Virus record (IMG/VR): IMGVR_UViG_3300037961_005073
Coordinates: 1-33,154 of that record
Source of the DNA: a virus
Length of the DNA stretch: 33,154 bases
Strand: one strand, 5' to 3'
Part shown: positions 1 to 6,839 of the stretch, in pieces
Numbering within the stretch: position 1 is the first letter of the stretch
Layout of the letters: each line of letters starts with the position of its first letter
The notes under the pieces: generated by a model
The model's database searches: none
Seen by the model: only the letters and a program-made list of their open reading frames with translations
What the model was told of the DNA's origin: nothing
Position numbers and translations under genes: made by a program

Positions 1-732
1 CTGAATAGGGACATTGAGTAGATTAGCATCAATTCGCTCTGCAATTTTCTCCTCAGCCATTTCAAGCGTGATGTATAATACGTTCTTCCCTCCCAAGAGT
101 GCGGAAGATGCAACATGGCACATAAACAAACTCTTGCCGACACCAGTGCCAGCGAGAGCAATGTTAAGCGTTTTATTCGGGAGGCCGCCTTTCGTAATCT
201 TGTTGAAATACTCAAGGTCGAACGGGATGAGGTCTTCTTTTTTATGGTACGCTTCGTATCTTTGCTCATAATCAATCAGGTAATCATGACCGATGTTTGT
301 ATCAAAAGAAACTGCCAGAGCATCTGACAGAATAGATGGAATCGCATCACGATTCTTTTTATCATCCTGCCCATCAGCGATGGAAATTGATTCCATCAAG
401 GCAAGATAAATTGCACGGTCTCGACACCACTTTTCAGTAGAATCCAATAACCATTGGGGATCTACTGGAGAGTCATTAAAAGAATTGCAGATATCTCTCG
501 TATCTTTAACTTCACTCTCGTTTAGATCTGTCCTATTTTCAACCTCAATATTTAATGCTTCGGATGTAATGGCAGAGCCATACTTCACAATGAAACGAGT
601 AATCTCCTCAAAGATTACTTTTTCAGATCTACTATCAAAATAATCAGGTTCGATAAATGGGATGACCTTACGAGAATACTCTTCATTGTGAATAAGATTT
701 CTAAGAATTGTAGTCTCGATTCGTTCCATCAT
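1..732 (-). CDS. 41: gp41 replicative DNA helicase, N-terminal part (cut by window edge)
   Basis: This is the 5' end of the T4 gp41-type hexameric DnaB-family helicase, which unwinds the lagging-strand template at the phage fork. The first 244 codons are present and the frame is open to the window edge. Residues 1-110 form the helical N-terminal domain. The RecA-like core follows, with Walker A AGTGVGKS at residues 194-201 and, just after it, the strand ending in TLEM that is typical of DnaB helicases. The chosen ATG shares ATGA with the stop of the upstream oxygenase gene; a second ATG follows at once. The Walker B and later motifs lie outside the window. Position after gp43 and uvsX is the usual cyanophage order. 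Confidence 0.93.
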   Translation of the reverse strand, partial: MMERIETTILRNLIHNEEYSRKVIPFIEPDYFDSRSEKVIFEEITRFIVKYGSAITSEALNIEVENRTDLNESEVKDTRDICNSFNDSPVDPQWLLDSTEKWCRDRAIYLALMESISIADGQDDKKNRDAIPSILSDALAVSFDTNIGHDYLIDYEQRYEAYHKKEDLIPFDLEYFNKITKGGLPNKTLNIALAGTGVGKSLFMCHVASSALLGGKNVLYITLEMAEEKIAERIDANLLNVPIQ

Positions 733-1277
733 TTATAATGTAAATAAGTGCTTAGTAGATATTTTGTTCCACTAATAGGTGGATTGCCTTTATGTGGGAA
801 CATCCATAGTGGAGGAAAGATAACCAGAGTTCCTTTCTTTGGTTTAATAATCAAATCATCAAACTCTGTCTCACCACCTTCATCAACATCATTCAAATAC
901 CAGAAGAAAGATAAAAATCTTCTGGCAGTTTGATAGTTCTGGACATCAACATGAGTATCAAAACGATCCTCACCTCCAGTATTATACCTCTTTATGCGAA
1001 ATTCTTCAAATGCATGAGAGTCTGGAAATACATCTCTATGAACATGTTTATAATATCCATTTCTGTGCTTAAAGACAGTTTGAATAAGTTTATTATGAAT
1101 ATCCTCTTTTTCTTCTCTATTTTTAGTTAAATTTAATTGAGTAAAATTAGGTGTCCCATTGTTATTGAGAGTTTCATGTTTTTCTGGGTTTGACTCAAAA
1201 AAAGAAATTAAATCATCACAAACTTTATTTGAAATAGAATTTGGTATTACTGAAATAAGATCATTTAAATTAACCAT
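729..1277 (-). CDS. 2-oxoglutarate/Fe(II)-dependent oxygenase (prolyl-4-hydroxylase type)
   Basis: A 182-aa protein with the double-stranded beta-helix oxygenase signature. Numbered from the ATG at 1277, the iron ligands are H109 and D111 (FDTHVD) and H162 (MFPHKG), with K172 placed to bind the 2-oxoglutarate carboxylate. Residues FLSFFWYLND and GGETEF between them are typical of P4H-like proteins. The family hydroxylates protein side chains or small molecules; the substrate here is unknown. An in-frame start 30 bases upstream would sit deep inside the uvsX C-terminal frame, so I prefer 1277, which overlaps the uvsX-frame stop (1270-1272) by a few bases. Cyanophages commonly carry several such oxygenases. 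It may modify a phage or host protein, but nothing in the sequence shows which. Confidence 0.85.
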   Translation of the reverse strand: MVNLNDLISVIPNSISNKVCDDLISFFESNPEKHETLNNNGTPNFTQLNLTKNREEKEDIHNKLIQTVFKHRNGYYKHVHRDVFPDSHAFEEFRIKRYNTGGEDRFDTHVDVQNYQTARRFLSFFWYLNDVDEGGETEFDDLIIKPKKGTLVIFPPLWMFPHKGNPPISGTKYLLSTYLHYK

Positions 1278-2156
1278 AACTAAATTCTTTATTTGCGATT
1301 TCGTCAAGCTTCTCCATTACTTCTGGAGTAAAATATGTTTCAGGATCTTTCAAAATTGCCTTAGCATAGACTTTCTTAGTCTCACCATCAACAGTCATTT
1401 CATAACGACCTGCCACATTTTTCCAGAGACCACCAATCTCTCCCAGTTCAAGAAGACCATAATATTCTTGCTGAGATAGATGATTGTAGAAGCAGCATAC
1501 TTGAGTCCACTGCCTCCACCCATTTCTTTTGTAGGGACATAAGCACCAATGACATCGTAAGTGTGATTTGTAACGATCATGGGAATGTTAGCTTGACCCA
1601 ACTTGAGAGTGAGCATACGGAACGCACCTTTGACCAGTTGGGATTTAGTCATGTCCCGAACCTGTTTGTCATTAAGTGCGTCAGTAATCTCCTTCTCTGT
1701 GGAAAGCATCCCCAAAGAGTCTAGCACAAACATACAAGGTTTGCGATCCTCTTCGGATTTCTTAAGGTATATATCAACTGCCTTCAGTGCTTTAGTTCTA
1801 AACTCCTCAATTGTAACAACATTTACAACAACCAGACGATCTAAGTCAATACCGCGACTTGCGATAAGAGTCTTGTTAACAGCAGCTTCAGTGTCAAAAT
1901 ATAGACAATACCCATCAGGATTAGCATCAAGAAAATTCTTGACGACCGCAAGGCTGAAAAAAGTTTTTCCAGTGCTAGACTCGCCAGCAATGGCAGTAAT
2001 CTTATTCCCAGATACACCACCAAATATAGACCCTGAAACAAGTCCGTTAAAAATGTACGAACCCGTGTCCACATATTGTTCTGTTTCGTCGATGTCTGCG
2101 GCGAGTTTTGTGTAGTCATCTCCGATCTCTTTTACAATCTCTTTTAAAAAATCCAT
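1270..2156 (-). pseudogene. uvsX: uvsX RecA-like recombinase, frameshifted by an internal deletion
   Basis: UvsX is the T4 RecA homologue that carries out strand exchange with UvsY. Residues 1-230 (from ATG 2156) read well: Walker A GESSTGKT at 59-66, the MFVLDS Walker B strand near 142-147, and the [11 protein letters not shown] segment at 213-223. After YLSK the frame runs into unrelated residues and stops at 1395. The genuine UvsX C-terminus ([11 protein letters not shown]... to KEFSYG, 66 residues) is instead in another frame from about 1473 to the stop at 1270-1272. About 40-50 residues normally lying between these parts are absent, so this is a deletion plus frame change, not a single-base slip. 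It could be a real lesion or an assembly or population artefact. The start shares TAATG with the upstream ORF. Confidence 0.85.
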
Positions 2157-2323
2157 TACAATACAAATCCAAATTGTTGTGCAGCAAGTTCTTTATAATC
2201 TTCAGGATTAGTCTTACGAAGATCTTTAATATTATTTAATTTTTGATAGAGAGCAATGTCTCCACCAAGACGAAGAGCACTCACAATTGTGTCAAGCTCT
2301 TTATCATTAATAGGTAATTCCAT
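2156..2323 (-). CDS. 55-aa protein of unknown function between gp43 and uvsX
   Basis: A 55-residue, charged, mostly helical protein without signal peptide or membrane segment. I do not recognise a family. The chosen ATG at 2323 overlaps the gp43 stop by one base (TAATG), and its own stop overlaps the uvsX start in the same way, so the three genes are probably translationally coupled. A longer frame reaching to 2368 would need a non-ATG start inside gp43 and is unlikely. Tight coupling between polymerase and recombinase genes suggests a small accessory replication or recombination factor, but this is inference from position only. Confidence 0.7.
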   Translation of the reverse strand: MELPINDKELDTIVSALRLGGDIALYQKLNNIKDLRKTNPEDYKELAAQQFGFVL

Positions 2324-4818
2324 TAGGAAAAGAATAGTTCTAGGTTTACAGTTTTTTCTACATTCCAACCAATCGCATCAAGGATTGCCTTCAATGGTTC
2401 AAGAAATGACTTTTCAAATTGTAGGTCATAATCAATATACTTGTCAATACCAAGCTCTTTAGGAAAATCTTGAATAAAAGAAATCACATTCTCATGGATA
2501 ATATTTGGTTTCTTTAAATAGCAAAACTTGATCTTCTCACCATTTTGAATAAGAGAATACTTATGAGTAAGTTTCTTTTCTTTGATATAGTGATTAAACA
2601 ACAATGCTCCACGACAGTGAATCGGAGTTCCTTTAGTATAGATGTCAGAAGTAGATTTATACTTTTGAACATCAGAAACTGAACGTGGAAAAGATACTTG
2701 TTCTGGAGGAAGAGTTTTAAATTCCTTCCTAGACTTTTCAATAAAGTCAATCATATCATCTTCAGTTCCAGTCATCAAAATTTTAAATGCATCCTTAAGC
2801 ATCTTACGGCATGGAGCTGGTGTAGATGACTTCACAGACTCAATGCCCATAACTTTCAGTTTAGGATCTGTATATTGAACACCCTCACTATTCCACACAT
2901 TCAAAATATATCGCTTCTTCGCAGTCCAAATACCACGATCAGCAATATTCTCACGTTTCATTTGCATTTTTTGTTCATATGCCGAAACGTAATCCGCAAG
3001 GTTCTGATAAGATTGTTCGATGAATGGTTCCAACTTATCTTGACAGATCTTATCAAGTAACGAAACAACTGCTGTTTTATCGTCAGACTTACTACTAAGA
3101 AATTTAGTAACAAGAGGTCCCATATTAAGGTAGATTGAATCAGTGTCAGATGCGATGACATAATCCTCGCCTTCGGTTTGCAAAATCTTATTTAGATATG
3201 CATTCACTTTACCCTCAATCCAACGGATAGAGACTTGACCAGAAAGCGTAATCGCTTCCGCATTGGCCAGTTTGTAATAACGGAAATACTGATTACCGAT
3301 AGCACCATAAGCAGAGTTGAGTGAAATCTTCTTAGCCATCTGGATATTGTTGCAACGTGCAATCTCCTTCTCCAGTGCCTTAGTAGGAGTCTTCTCATAC
3401 TCTTGCTTTGCTTGTAGCATCCTCTTCTTAAAGATGACACGATCGCCATACATCTTCTCCATCAATTCAGGAAGAAATCCTTTTGTGTCTTTACGGAACA
3501 TAGCTCCGTTCGCACAAACAGCATAATCCTTATACATTTCAAAGGTTACTTCTTCATTAAGTATCTTATCAACTGTGACCGTTGGGTGTCGTTCATCAAG
3601 TAATGTCTCTGGGGAAATATTATATTGCATAATAAGATGAGGATACAGACTATTAAGGTCAAAACTGACCACCCAATCATACTTTCCCGGAATCGGTTCC
3701 TTGACATATGCGCCTGCATATTTTTCGTTTTTATCAGAACGAATCTTGGGAGGAATAACGATGTCTCGTTTCTTAAGGTAGTTGTAGATGATATTATCCC
3801 ACATGCGAACCTGATAGAACACATCAGCATAGTTAACCTTGGCATCATATGCCATGGTCAGTGCCAGTTCAATCAGTTTCATCTTGTCTTCCAAACGGTC
3901 AACAAGTTCTACGTCAACAATGTTATATTCGATAAACTTCTGCCACCCTTTAGTATAGAAATCTTTAAAGGTGTCAAACTCAGAGTGGTCCAGCTTTTTC
4001 TGTCCCAGTTCCACTTCAGCTATGTAGTCAAGGCGATATGATTCCTGTGCTTTGTATGTAAACTTTTTATATAAGTCAAGATAATCAAGTTGAGTTACAC
4101 CACCAACATCGAAAGTAGTATGTTTACGTCCCTTGATATATGCCTCTCCTTCACTAACAAGGCCCCATGGGGAAAAACGTTTCATCAGTTTCTCACCCAA
4201 TACACGATTGAGTCGTTTGCAGATATATGGAATATCATACAGTTGAATGTTCCAACCAGTAATCACATCAGGAACATCAACCATCCAATAGTTGATAAAG
4301 TTACTGAGAAGTTCATACTCACTATGACAATTATAATAAGTTACATTGTCTTGCTTATTGGCAAAAGGTTTAACTCCCCAAGTTGTAATCTTTTTTGTAG
4401 TATAGTCTTGAATTGTAATAGCAAGAATTTCTTCAGAACAAGATTCAACATCAGGGAAACCTTGCTCTGAAGCTACCTCAATATCAAGGGTTACAAGTTT
4501 AATTTTACTAATATCAAACTTAATTTCATCCTCAGGATATTTCTCAGAAATATATTGATAGATGTATCGATCATTTCCATAGATCTCAAACCCATCTACT
4601 TCATCATACTTTTTGTAGAACTCACGACAATCCCGAACCGTGCCAGGATGCACTTCATCTACGGGTTCTCCATTTAATGTTCGATACTTGGTTTGCTTTT
4701 TAGATTTTACAAATAGTGTAGGGAAGAATTCATCCCTATGTTCATATCGTTTACCATTTTCAACTCCCCGAACGAGGAACTGATTACCAATCAACTGAAC
4801 ATTAGTGTAGAAACGCAT
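2323..4818 (-). CDS. 43: gp43 DNA polymerase (family B)
   Basis: The phage replicative polymerase with 3'-5' proofreading. It has 831 residues, somewhat shorter than T4 gp43 (898). The exonuclease motifs are present: D112 and E114 (LDIEVAS), N190 and D195 in TGWNIQLYD, and Y298/D302 in EYNIVDVE. Polymerase motif A is DLNSLYPH with D387, motif B is KKISLNSAYG near 496-505, and motif C is SDTDS with D558 and D560. All catalytic residues are there, so it should be active and proofreading. The ATG overlaps the stop of the preceding Sm-like gene by one base (TAATG). The clamp (gp45) and clamp loader (gp44/gp62) that it needs are encoded upstream in the same window. Confidence 0.98.
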   Translation of the reverse strand: MRFYTNVQLIGNQFLVRGVENGKRYEHRDEFFPTLFVKSKKQTKYRTLNGEPVDEVHPGTVRDCREFYKKYDEVDGFEIYGNDRYIYQYISEKYPEDEIKFDISKIKLVTLDIEVASEQGFPDVESCSEEILAITIQDYTTKKITTWGVKPFANKQDNVTYYNCHSEYELLSNFINYWMVDVPDVITGWNIQLYDIPYICKRLNRVLGEKLMKRFSPWGLVSEGEAYIKGRKHTTFDVGGVTQLDYLDLYKKFTYKAQESYRLDYIAEVELGQKKLDHSEFDTFKDFYTKGWQKFIEYNIVDVELVDRLEDKMKLIELALTMAYDAKVNYADVFYQVRMWDNIIYNYLKKRDIVIPPKIRSDKNEKYAGAYVKEPIPGKYDWVVSFDLNSLYPHLIMQYNISPETLLDERHPTVTVDKILNEEVTFEMYKDYAVCANGAMFRKDTKGFLPELMEKMYGDRVIFKKRMLQAKQEYEKTPTKALEKEIARCNNIQMAKKISLNSAYGAIGNQYFRYYKLANAEAITLSGQVSIRWIEGKVNAYLNKILQTEGEDYVIASDTDSIYLNMGPLVTKFLSSKSDDKTAVVSLLDKICQDKLEPFIEQSYQNLADYVSAYEQKMQMKRENIADRGIWTAKKRYILNVWNSEGVQYTDPKLKVMGIESVKSSTPAPCRKMLKDAFKILMTGTEDDMIDFIEKSRKEFKTLPPEQVSFPRSVSDVQKYKSTSDIYTKGTPIHCRGALLFNHYIKEKKLTHKYSLIQNGEKIKFCYLKKPNIIHENVISFIQDFPKELGIDKYIDYDLQFEKSFLEPLKAILDAIGWNVEKTVNLELFFS

Positions 4819-5075
4819 TACTTAATAAGGTCTTGATATTTTATGAGTAGAATTGAAGTTGGGTCTGCAAGAGTCAGGATCTTGTCAGAACTCATCATAA
4901 AAGTATTTTCTCTAGTATAGTTTGAGAGAAATGGTTCCAAAGTTTTATCTTTGGTAACAACATATGGTTCCACTAACTTACAATCAGGTTCACCAATATC
5001 TGCTCCAACTTCCTCAATCTGACTGATCAGAATCTGATTGTTCATCAACACTAAAACTTTGATTGTCTTTTCCAT
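4818..5075 (-). CDS. Sm-like small protein, copy D (upstream of gp43)
   Basis: An 85-aa protein. It shares with three other proteins of this window (at 5014-5376, 8512-8799 and 19661-20053) an N-terminal strand, then ..ILIS.IEE.., then a P-Y-V-V segment and a C-terminal hydrophobic strand. This copy is the most diverged: NNQ replaces the GE(D/E) turn and the PW motif is missing. The pattern resembles an Sm/LSm-type beta-barrel, the fold of Hfq-like RNA-binding rings; that is inference. Its start lies 62 bases inside the preceding paralogue, an unusually long overlap, and its stop is joined to the gp43 ATG as TAATG. A role in RNA handling near the polymerase is possible but unproven. Confidence 0.72.
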   Translation of the reverse strand: MEKTIKVLVLMNNQILISQIEEVGADIGEPDCKLVEPYVVTKDKTLEPFLSNYTRENTFMMSSDKILTLADPTSILLIKYQDLIK

Positions 5076-5376
5076 AATCGATTACGTCTTTGATATACAT
5101 TTCTTTTAGATTGGCATTTGGTTCAACCATAGTTACAAGCCAATCTGAGGGAATTGGAATTTTTTCTTCGGCCGTGAGAGGCATCCAAGGATAAAGTGAA
5201 ACATCAATCCCTAGATTATCATCAGCATCCATAGTCGGTTTAATCAATTTAACCACACAAGGTTTTGTGAGGTAATAACCAACTACACGAAGATCTTCAC
5301 CTTCACCAACTGCCATTTCACTGACATCACTGATGATATCTTCACCAGATTTTAAAAGTGCAAGTTTGATTGTCAT
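5014..5376 (-). CDS. Sm-like small protein, copy A
   Basis: A 120-aa protein opening with a strand and the turn KSGEDIISDV, followed by a KPCVV segment, a YPWMPL motif and a strand ending TMVEP. The same sequence of elements occurs in the proteins at 8512-8799 and 19661-20053. The C-terminal 20 residues are acidic and Ser/Gln-rich (VDEQSDSDQSD), like the tails of single-stranded-DNA or RNA-binding proteins; this tail is the part overlapping the next gene. The ATG has a strong ribosome site (GGAGG) and follows a terminator and an extended -10 element, so this gene probably opens the gp43-uvsX-gp41 operon. Fold assignment to Sm-like is inferred. Confidence 0.78.
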   Translation of the reverse strand: MTIKLALLKSGEDIISDVSEMAVGEGEDLRVVGYYLTKPCVVKLIKPTMDADDNLGIDVSLYPWMPLTAEEKIPIPSDWLVTMVEPNANLKEMYIKDVIDYGKDNQSFSVDEQSDSDQSD

Positions 5377-5397
5377 AGTACTCTTTGTCCTCCATAC

Positions 5398-5406
5398 ATT
5401 TTAGCA
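5398..5406 (-). promoter_or_regulatory. extended -10 promoter element for the Sm-like/gp43 operon
   Basis: The minus strand reads TGCTAAAAT, matching the extended -10 pattern TGnTAnAAT of sigma70-type promoters. It lies directly after the T-run of the terminator at 5408-5450 and is followed by ATGTA and TGGAGGAC before the ATG at 5376. No good -35 is visible, which is usual for extended -10 promoters. Its place between a terminator and a new operon supports it. Confidence 0.45.
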
Positions 5407-5407
5407 A

Positions 5408-5450
5408 TAAAAAAGAGGGGCGTCAACTGGATTTTGCCAGTTACCCCTCC
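5408..5450 (-). terminator. rho-independent terminator
   Basis: Read on the minus strand, GAGGGG and AACTGG pair with CCAGTT and CCCCTC across a small asymmetric internal loop, closed by a CAAAAT loop and followed by a T-run (TTTTTTATT). It ends the transcript carrying the micro-ORFs and insulates the gp43 operon. Confidence 0.8.
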
Positions 5451-5488
5451 GTCTGCGACGACGATATTCAGTTTTATTTATTCAATAC

Positions 5489-5590
5489 TCAATAAGGAAG
5501 AAATAATTCCTCTTTTTCCGTTTTTGGTGTTAGTTTGTATGCTCCGATTGCTGATGCCGTGAGAACTGAGAAGAGTGCGAATAGTGCCAT
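5489..5590 (-). CDS. 33-aa micro-ORF with one hydrophobic segment, behind a late promoter
   Basis: The predicted 33-residue peptide starts MALFALFSVLTASAIGAY and ends in a charged KEELFLPY tail. The first 17 residues are a hydrophobic helix fit for a membrane anchor or an uncleaved signal. The ATG is 22 bases downstream of a perfect late motif TATAAATA and the ORF is closed by a terminator, so a complete transcription unit surrounds it. There is no clear Shine-Dalgarno sequence. It is too short to recognise a family. Holin-like, membrane-regulator or photosystem-related roles can be imagined but none is supported. Confidence 0.5.
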   Translation of the reverse strand: MALFALFSVLTASAIGAYKLTPKTEKEELFLPY

Positions 5591-5612
5591 TATGGTGTTG
5601 TAAAATCGTAGG

Positions 5613-5620
5613 TATTTATA
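5613..5620 (-). promoter_or_regulatory. late promoter TATAAATA (33-aa micro-ORF)
   Basis: The minus strand has an exact match to the T4 late promoter box TATAAATA, recognised by gp55-type sigma factors. It is 22 bases upstream of the ATG at 5590, and a gp55 gene is present in this window. Confidence 0.75.
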
Positions 5621-5632
5621 CTGGGGGGACTA

Positions 5633-5716
5633 TTAGGGGAATGCGCTCCCAAGGGTGCTATTGAAAAAAAGAGTCATTGCGGTGCCAATAGTAAGAGTGG
5701 CGGCTGTGAGATTCAT
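5633..5716 (-). CDS. 27-aa micro-ORF with strong ribosome binding site
   Basis: A 27-residue Thr/Ala/Leu-rich hydrophobic peptide (starts MNLTAATLTIGTAMTLFF, ends GSAFP) that could form a single transmembrane helix. The ATG has GGAGG seven bases upstream, the best ribosome site in this region; an in-frame ATG also exists seven codons further up. It follows the hsp20 terminator and a TATATAAT element. No family is recognised. The good ribosome site and hydrophobic pattern argue for expression, the tiny size against certainty. Confidence 0.45.
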   Translation of the reverse strand: MNLTAATLTIGTAMTLFFNSTLGSAFP

Positions 5717-5738
5717 AAGTCGTCCTCCATGGTACATA

Positions 5739-5749
5739 ATTATATAGCA
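5739..5749 (-). promoter_or_regulatory. possible promoter element TGCTATATAAT
   Basis: The minus strand shows TGCTATATAAT immediately after the hsp20 terminator and before ATGTACC and the GGAGG of the 27-aa ORF. It resembles a -10 region but has no recognisable -35. The same TTGCTA...ATGTA...TGGAGGAC arrangement recurs near 5383-5406. Confidence 0.35.
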
Positions 5750-5778
5750 AAAAGTGTATCATAGTGATACACTTTTGT
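5748..5778 (-). terminator. rho-independent terminator after hsp20
   Basis: A perfect inverted repeat, AAAAGTGTATCA and its complement with a three-base loop (5750-5761 and 5765-5776). Because the arms end in A and T runs it could act on both strands; on the minus strand it follows the hsp20 stop by about 30 bases and ends in TTTTT. Confidence 0.8.
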
Positions 5779-5807
5779 ATCAACGGCAGCAAAAATCGGT
5801 CAGCAAA

Positions 5808-6242
5808 TCAGAACCAATCCACTCTTTTATGATGATCTGGAACAATTCTACCGAGTGTGATACTCAGCAACCCATCCTCAAAGCTAACTGATCTAACTTC
5901 CGTCTCGTCACTGAGGGTCCATGATCTAGTGAAAGATCTTTGAGCCACTCCTCTATGGACGTATTCTGTTCCAGTTTCTCCATCTTCTCGTTGTCCTTCG
6001 ACAAAGAGTTTTCCGTCTTGTGTGTAGACATTTACTTGTTTCTTTTTAAATCCAGCAAGTGCTAGTTCCAGTCTAGACTCTACGTTACTGACTGTCACTA
6101 GGTTGTATGGCGGATACGAAGCAGTTGTTTCGTGAAGGTCAAACACCCTGCTAAGGTATTCCTCCATACCAATACTGTTCCTATTTATCTTATCAAGCAA
6201 CTTTGGTAAATCGGCTGCATGAAACTTCTGTAGGTTTCCCAT
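5808..6242 (-). CDS. hsp20: Hsp20-type small heat shock protein
   Basis: A 144-aa protein with an alpha-crystallin domain at about residues 45-135: a beta-sandwich with LELALAGFKKKQVNVYTQDGKL early, then FTRSWTLSD and the closing strand GLLSITLGR. Small heat shock proteins are ATP-independent holdases. Cyanophages nearly always carry one; it may protect or help fold phage structural proteins. It has its own late promoter (6301-6308), the ribosome site AAGGAG, a terminator directly in front and another behind. It is therefore a monocistronic late unit set inside replication genes, which fits a function in virion assembly. Assignment is firm; clients are unknown. Confidence 0.93.
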   Translation of the reverse strand: MGNLQKFHAADLPKLLDKINRNSIGMEEYLSRVFDLHETTASYPPYNLVTVSNVESRLELALAGFKKKQVNVYTQDGKLFVEGQREDGETGTEYVHRGVAQRSFTRSWTLSDETEVRSVSFEDGLLSITLGRIVPDHHKRVDWF

Positions 6243-6300
6243 TTGTACTTCTCCTTAAAAAGCGAGATTTGATTGTGTGGACCCCGAAGGCATCCGTACA

Positions 6301-6308
6301 TATTTATA
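6301..6308 (-). promoter_or_regulatory. late promoter TATAAATA of hsp20
   Basis: An exact TATAAATA on the minus strand, 58 bases upstream of the hsp20 ATG and just past the terminator at 6319-6352. This is the T4-type late box. Confidence 0.78.
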
Positions 6309-6318
6309 ACACAAACAT

Positions 6319-6352
6319 AAAAAAAGAGGTATGGGGTAAACCACACCTCTTG
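6319..6352 (-). terminator. rho-independent terminator after regA
   Basis: On the minus strand GAGGTGTGG pairs with CCATACCTC (one wobble pair) around a short TTTA-containing loop, followed by seven T. It closes the long replication operon after regA. Confidence 0.85.
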
Positions 6353-6398
6353 TAAGTTCCGACTTTTGAAGCGACCGCACGAAAGATCGCAAAATTAT

Positions 6399-6839
6399 TT
6401 ATGTAGAACTTTCAGAAGATTTACCTTTCTTACCGATATTATACTTCTGCTCCAGAACCCAGTCCGACTTATCCTTGTATGCCAGAACTTTAATCTGATT
6501 TAGAGGAGCAATATCCAAAACACTATCTTCATTAACCACAGTGATTAGGCCCCAATCAGAAAGAAGACGTGCAATGCGGTTACGTCTCTGAACATCATTA
6601 ATGGTCAGGTTAGCATGTTTACCGTCAAGGGCAAACAATTCCTTAAAGTGAACAATAAAGTAACGTCCCTGCTTATGAAGAATATGACAGGATTGATACA
6701 GTTTCTTTTCCTTGCGAGATGCAACACCGATTCTGGTCAGCGTTTCACGGACTTTTAAAAAGTCATCTGGTTCATTGAGGAGCACCTCAACCATTTGGTC
6801 CTGAGACCACTGTACCGTGGGTTCTACCGTAGTACTCAT
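6399..6839 (-). CDS. regA: RegA translational repressor
   Basis: RegA binds ribosome-initiation regions of early phage mRNAs and represses their translation; T4 RegA also represses its own message and those of clamp-loader genes. The segment from residue 16 (MVEVLLNEPDDFLKVRETL, then YQSCHILHKQGRYFIVHFKEL, and the WGLI segment) matches T4 RegA closely. The protein is 146 aa against 122 in T4 because of a 15-residue N-terminal extension and a Ser/Lys-rich tail. The ATG at 6839 has GGAGG at good spacing inside the end of gp62 and overlaps its stop as ATGA. An internal ATG at 6794 (with AGGA upstream) would give the T4-like N-terminus. It is the last gene before a terminator. Confidence 0.95.
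   Translation of the reverse strand: MSTTVEPTVQWSQDQMVEVLLNEPDDFLKVRETLTRIGVASRKEKKLYQSCHILHKQGRYFIVHFKELFALDGKHANLTINDVQRRNRIARLLSDWGLITVVNEDSVLDIAPLNQIKVLAYKDKSDWVLEQKYNIGKKGKSSESST

Larger units (their letters stand above)
5377..5807 (-). other. intergenic region with two terminators, promoters and two micro-ORFs
   Basis: This is the longest stretch of the window without a conventional gene. In transcription order it holds a perfect 12-bp hairpin terminator just after hsp20, a TGCTATATAAT element, a 27-codon ORF with a GGAGG site, a late promoter TATAAATA, a 33-codon ORF, a second hairpin terminator, and an extended -10 element leading into the next Sm-like gene. Each is listed separately. 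Nothing larger is coded on either strand. Confidence 0.8.

Noticed and set aside
1277-1307. Ten extra N-terminal residues of the oxygenase from an upstream start
   Set aside because: They would be translated from inside the UvsX C-terminal frame and are not needed for the fold; the ATG at 1277 fits the tight gene overlaps of this genome.
1395-1480. Programmed ribosomal frameshift in uvsX
   Set aside because: No slippery heptamer is evident at the junction, and a frameshift alone would not restore the missing 40-50 residues of the RecA core.
5377-5807. tRNA or other structured RNA gene in the hsp20-gp43 gap
   Set aside because: The folds found are simple hairpins with T-runs (terminators); no cloverleaf or conserved tRNA arm could be drawn.
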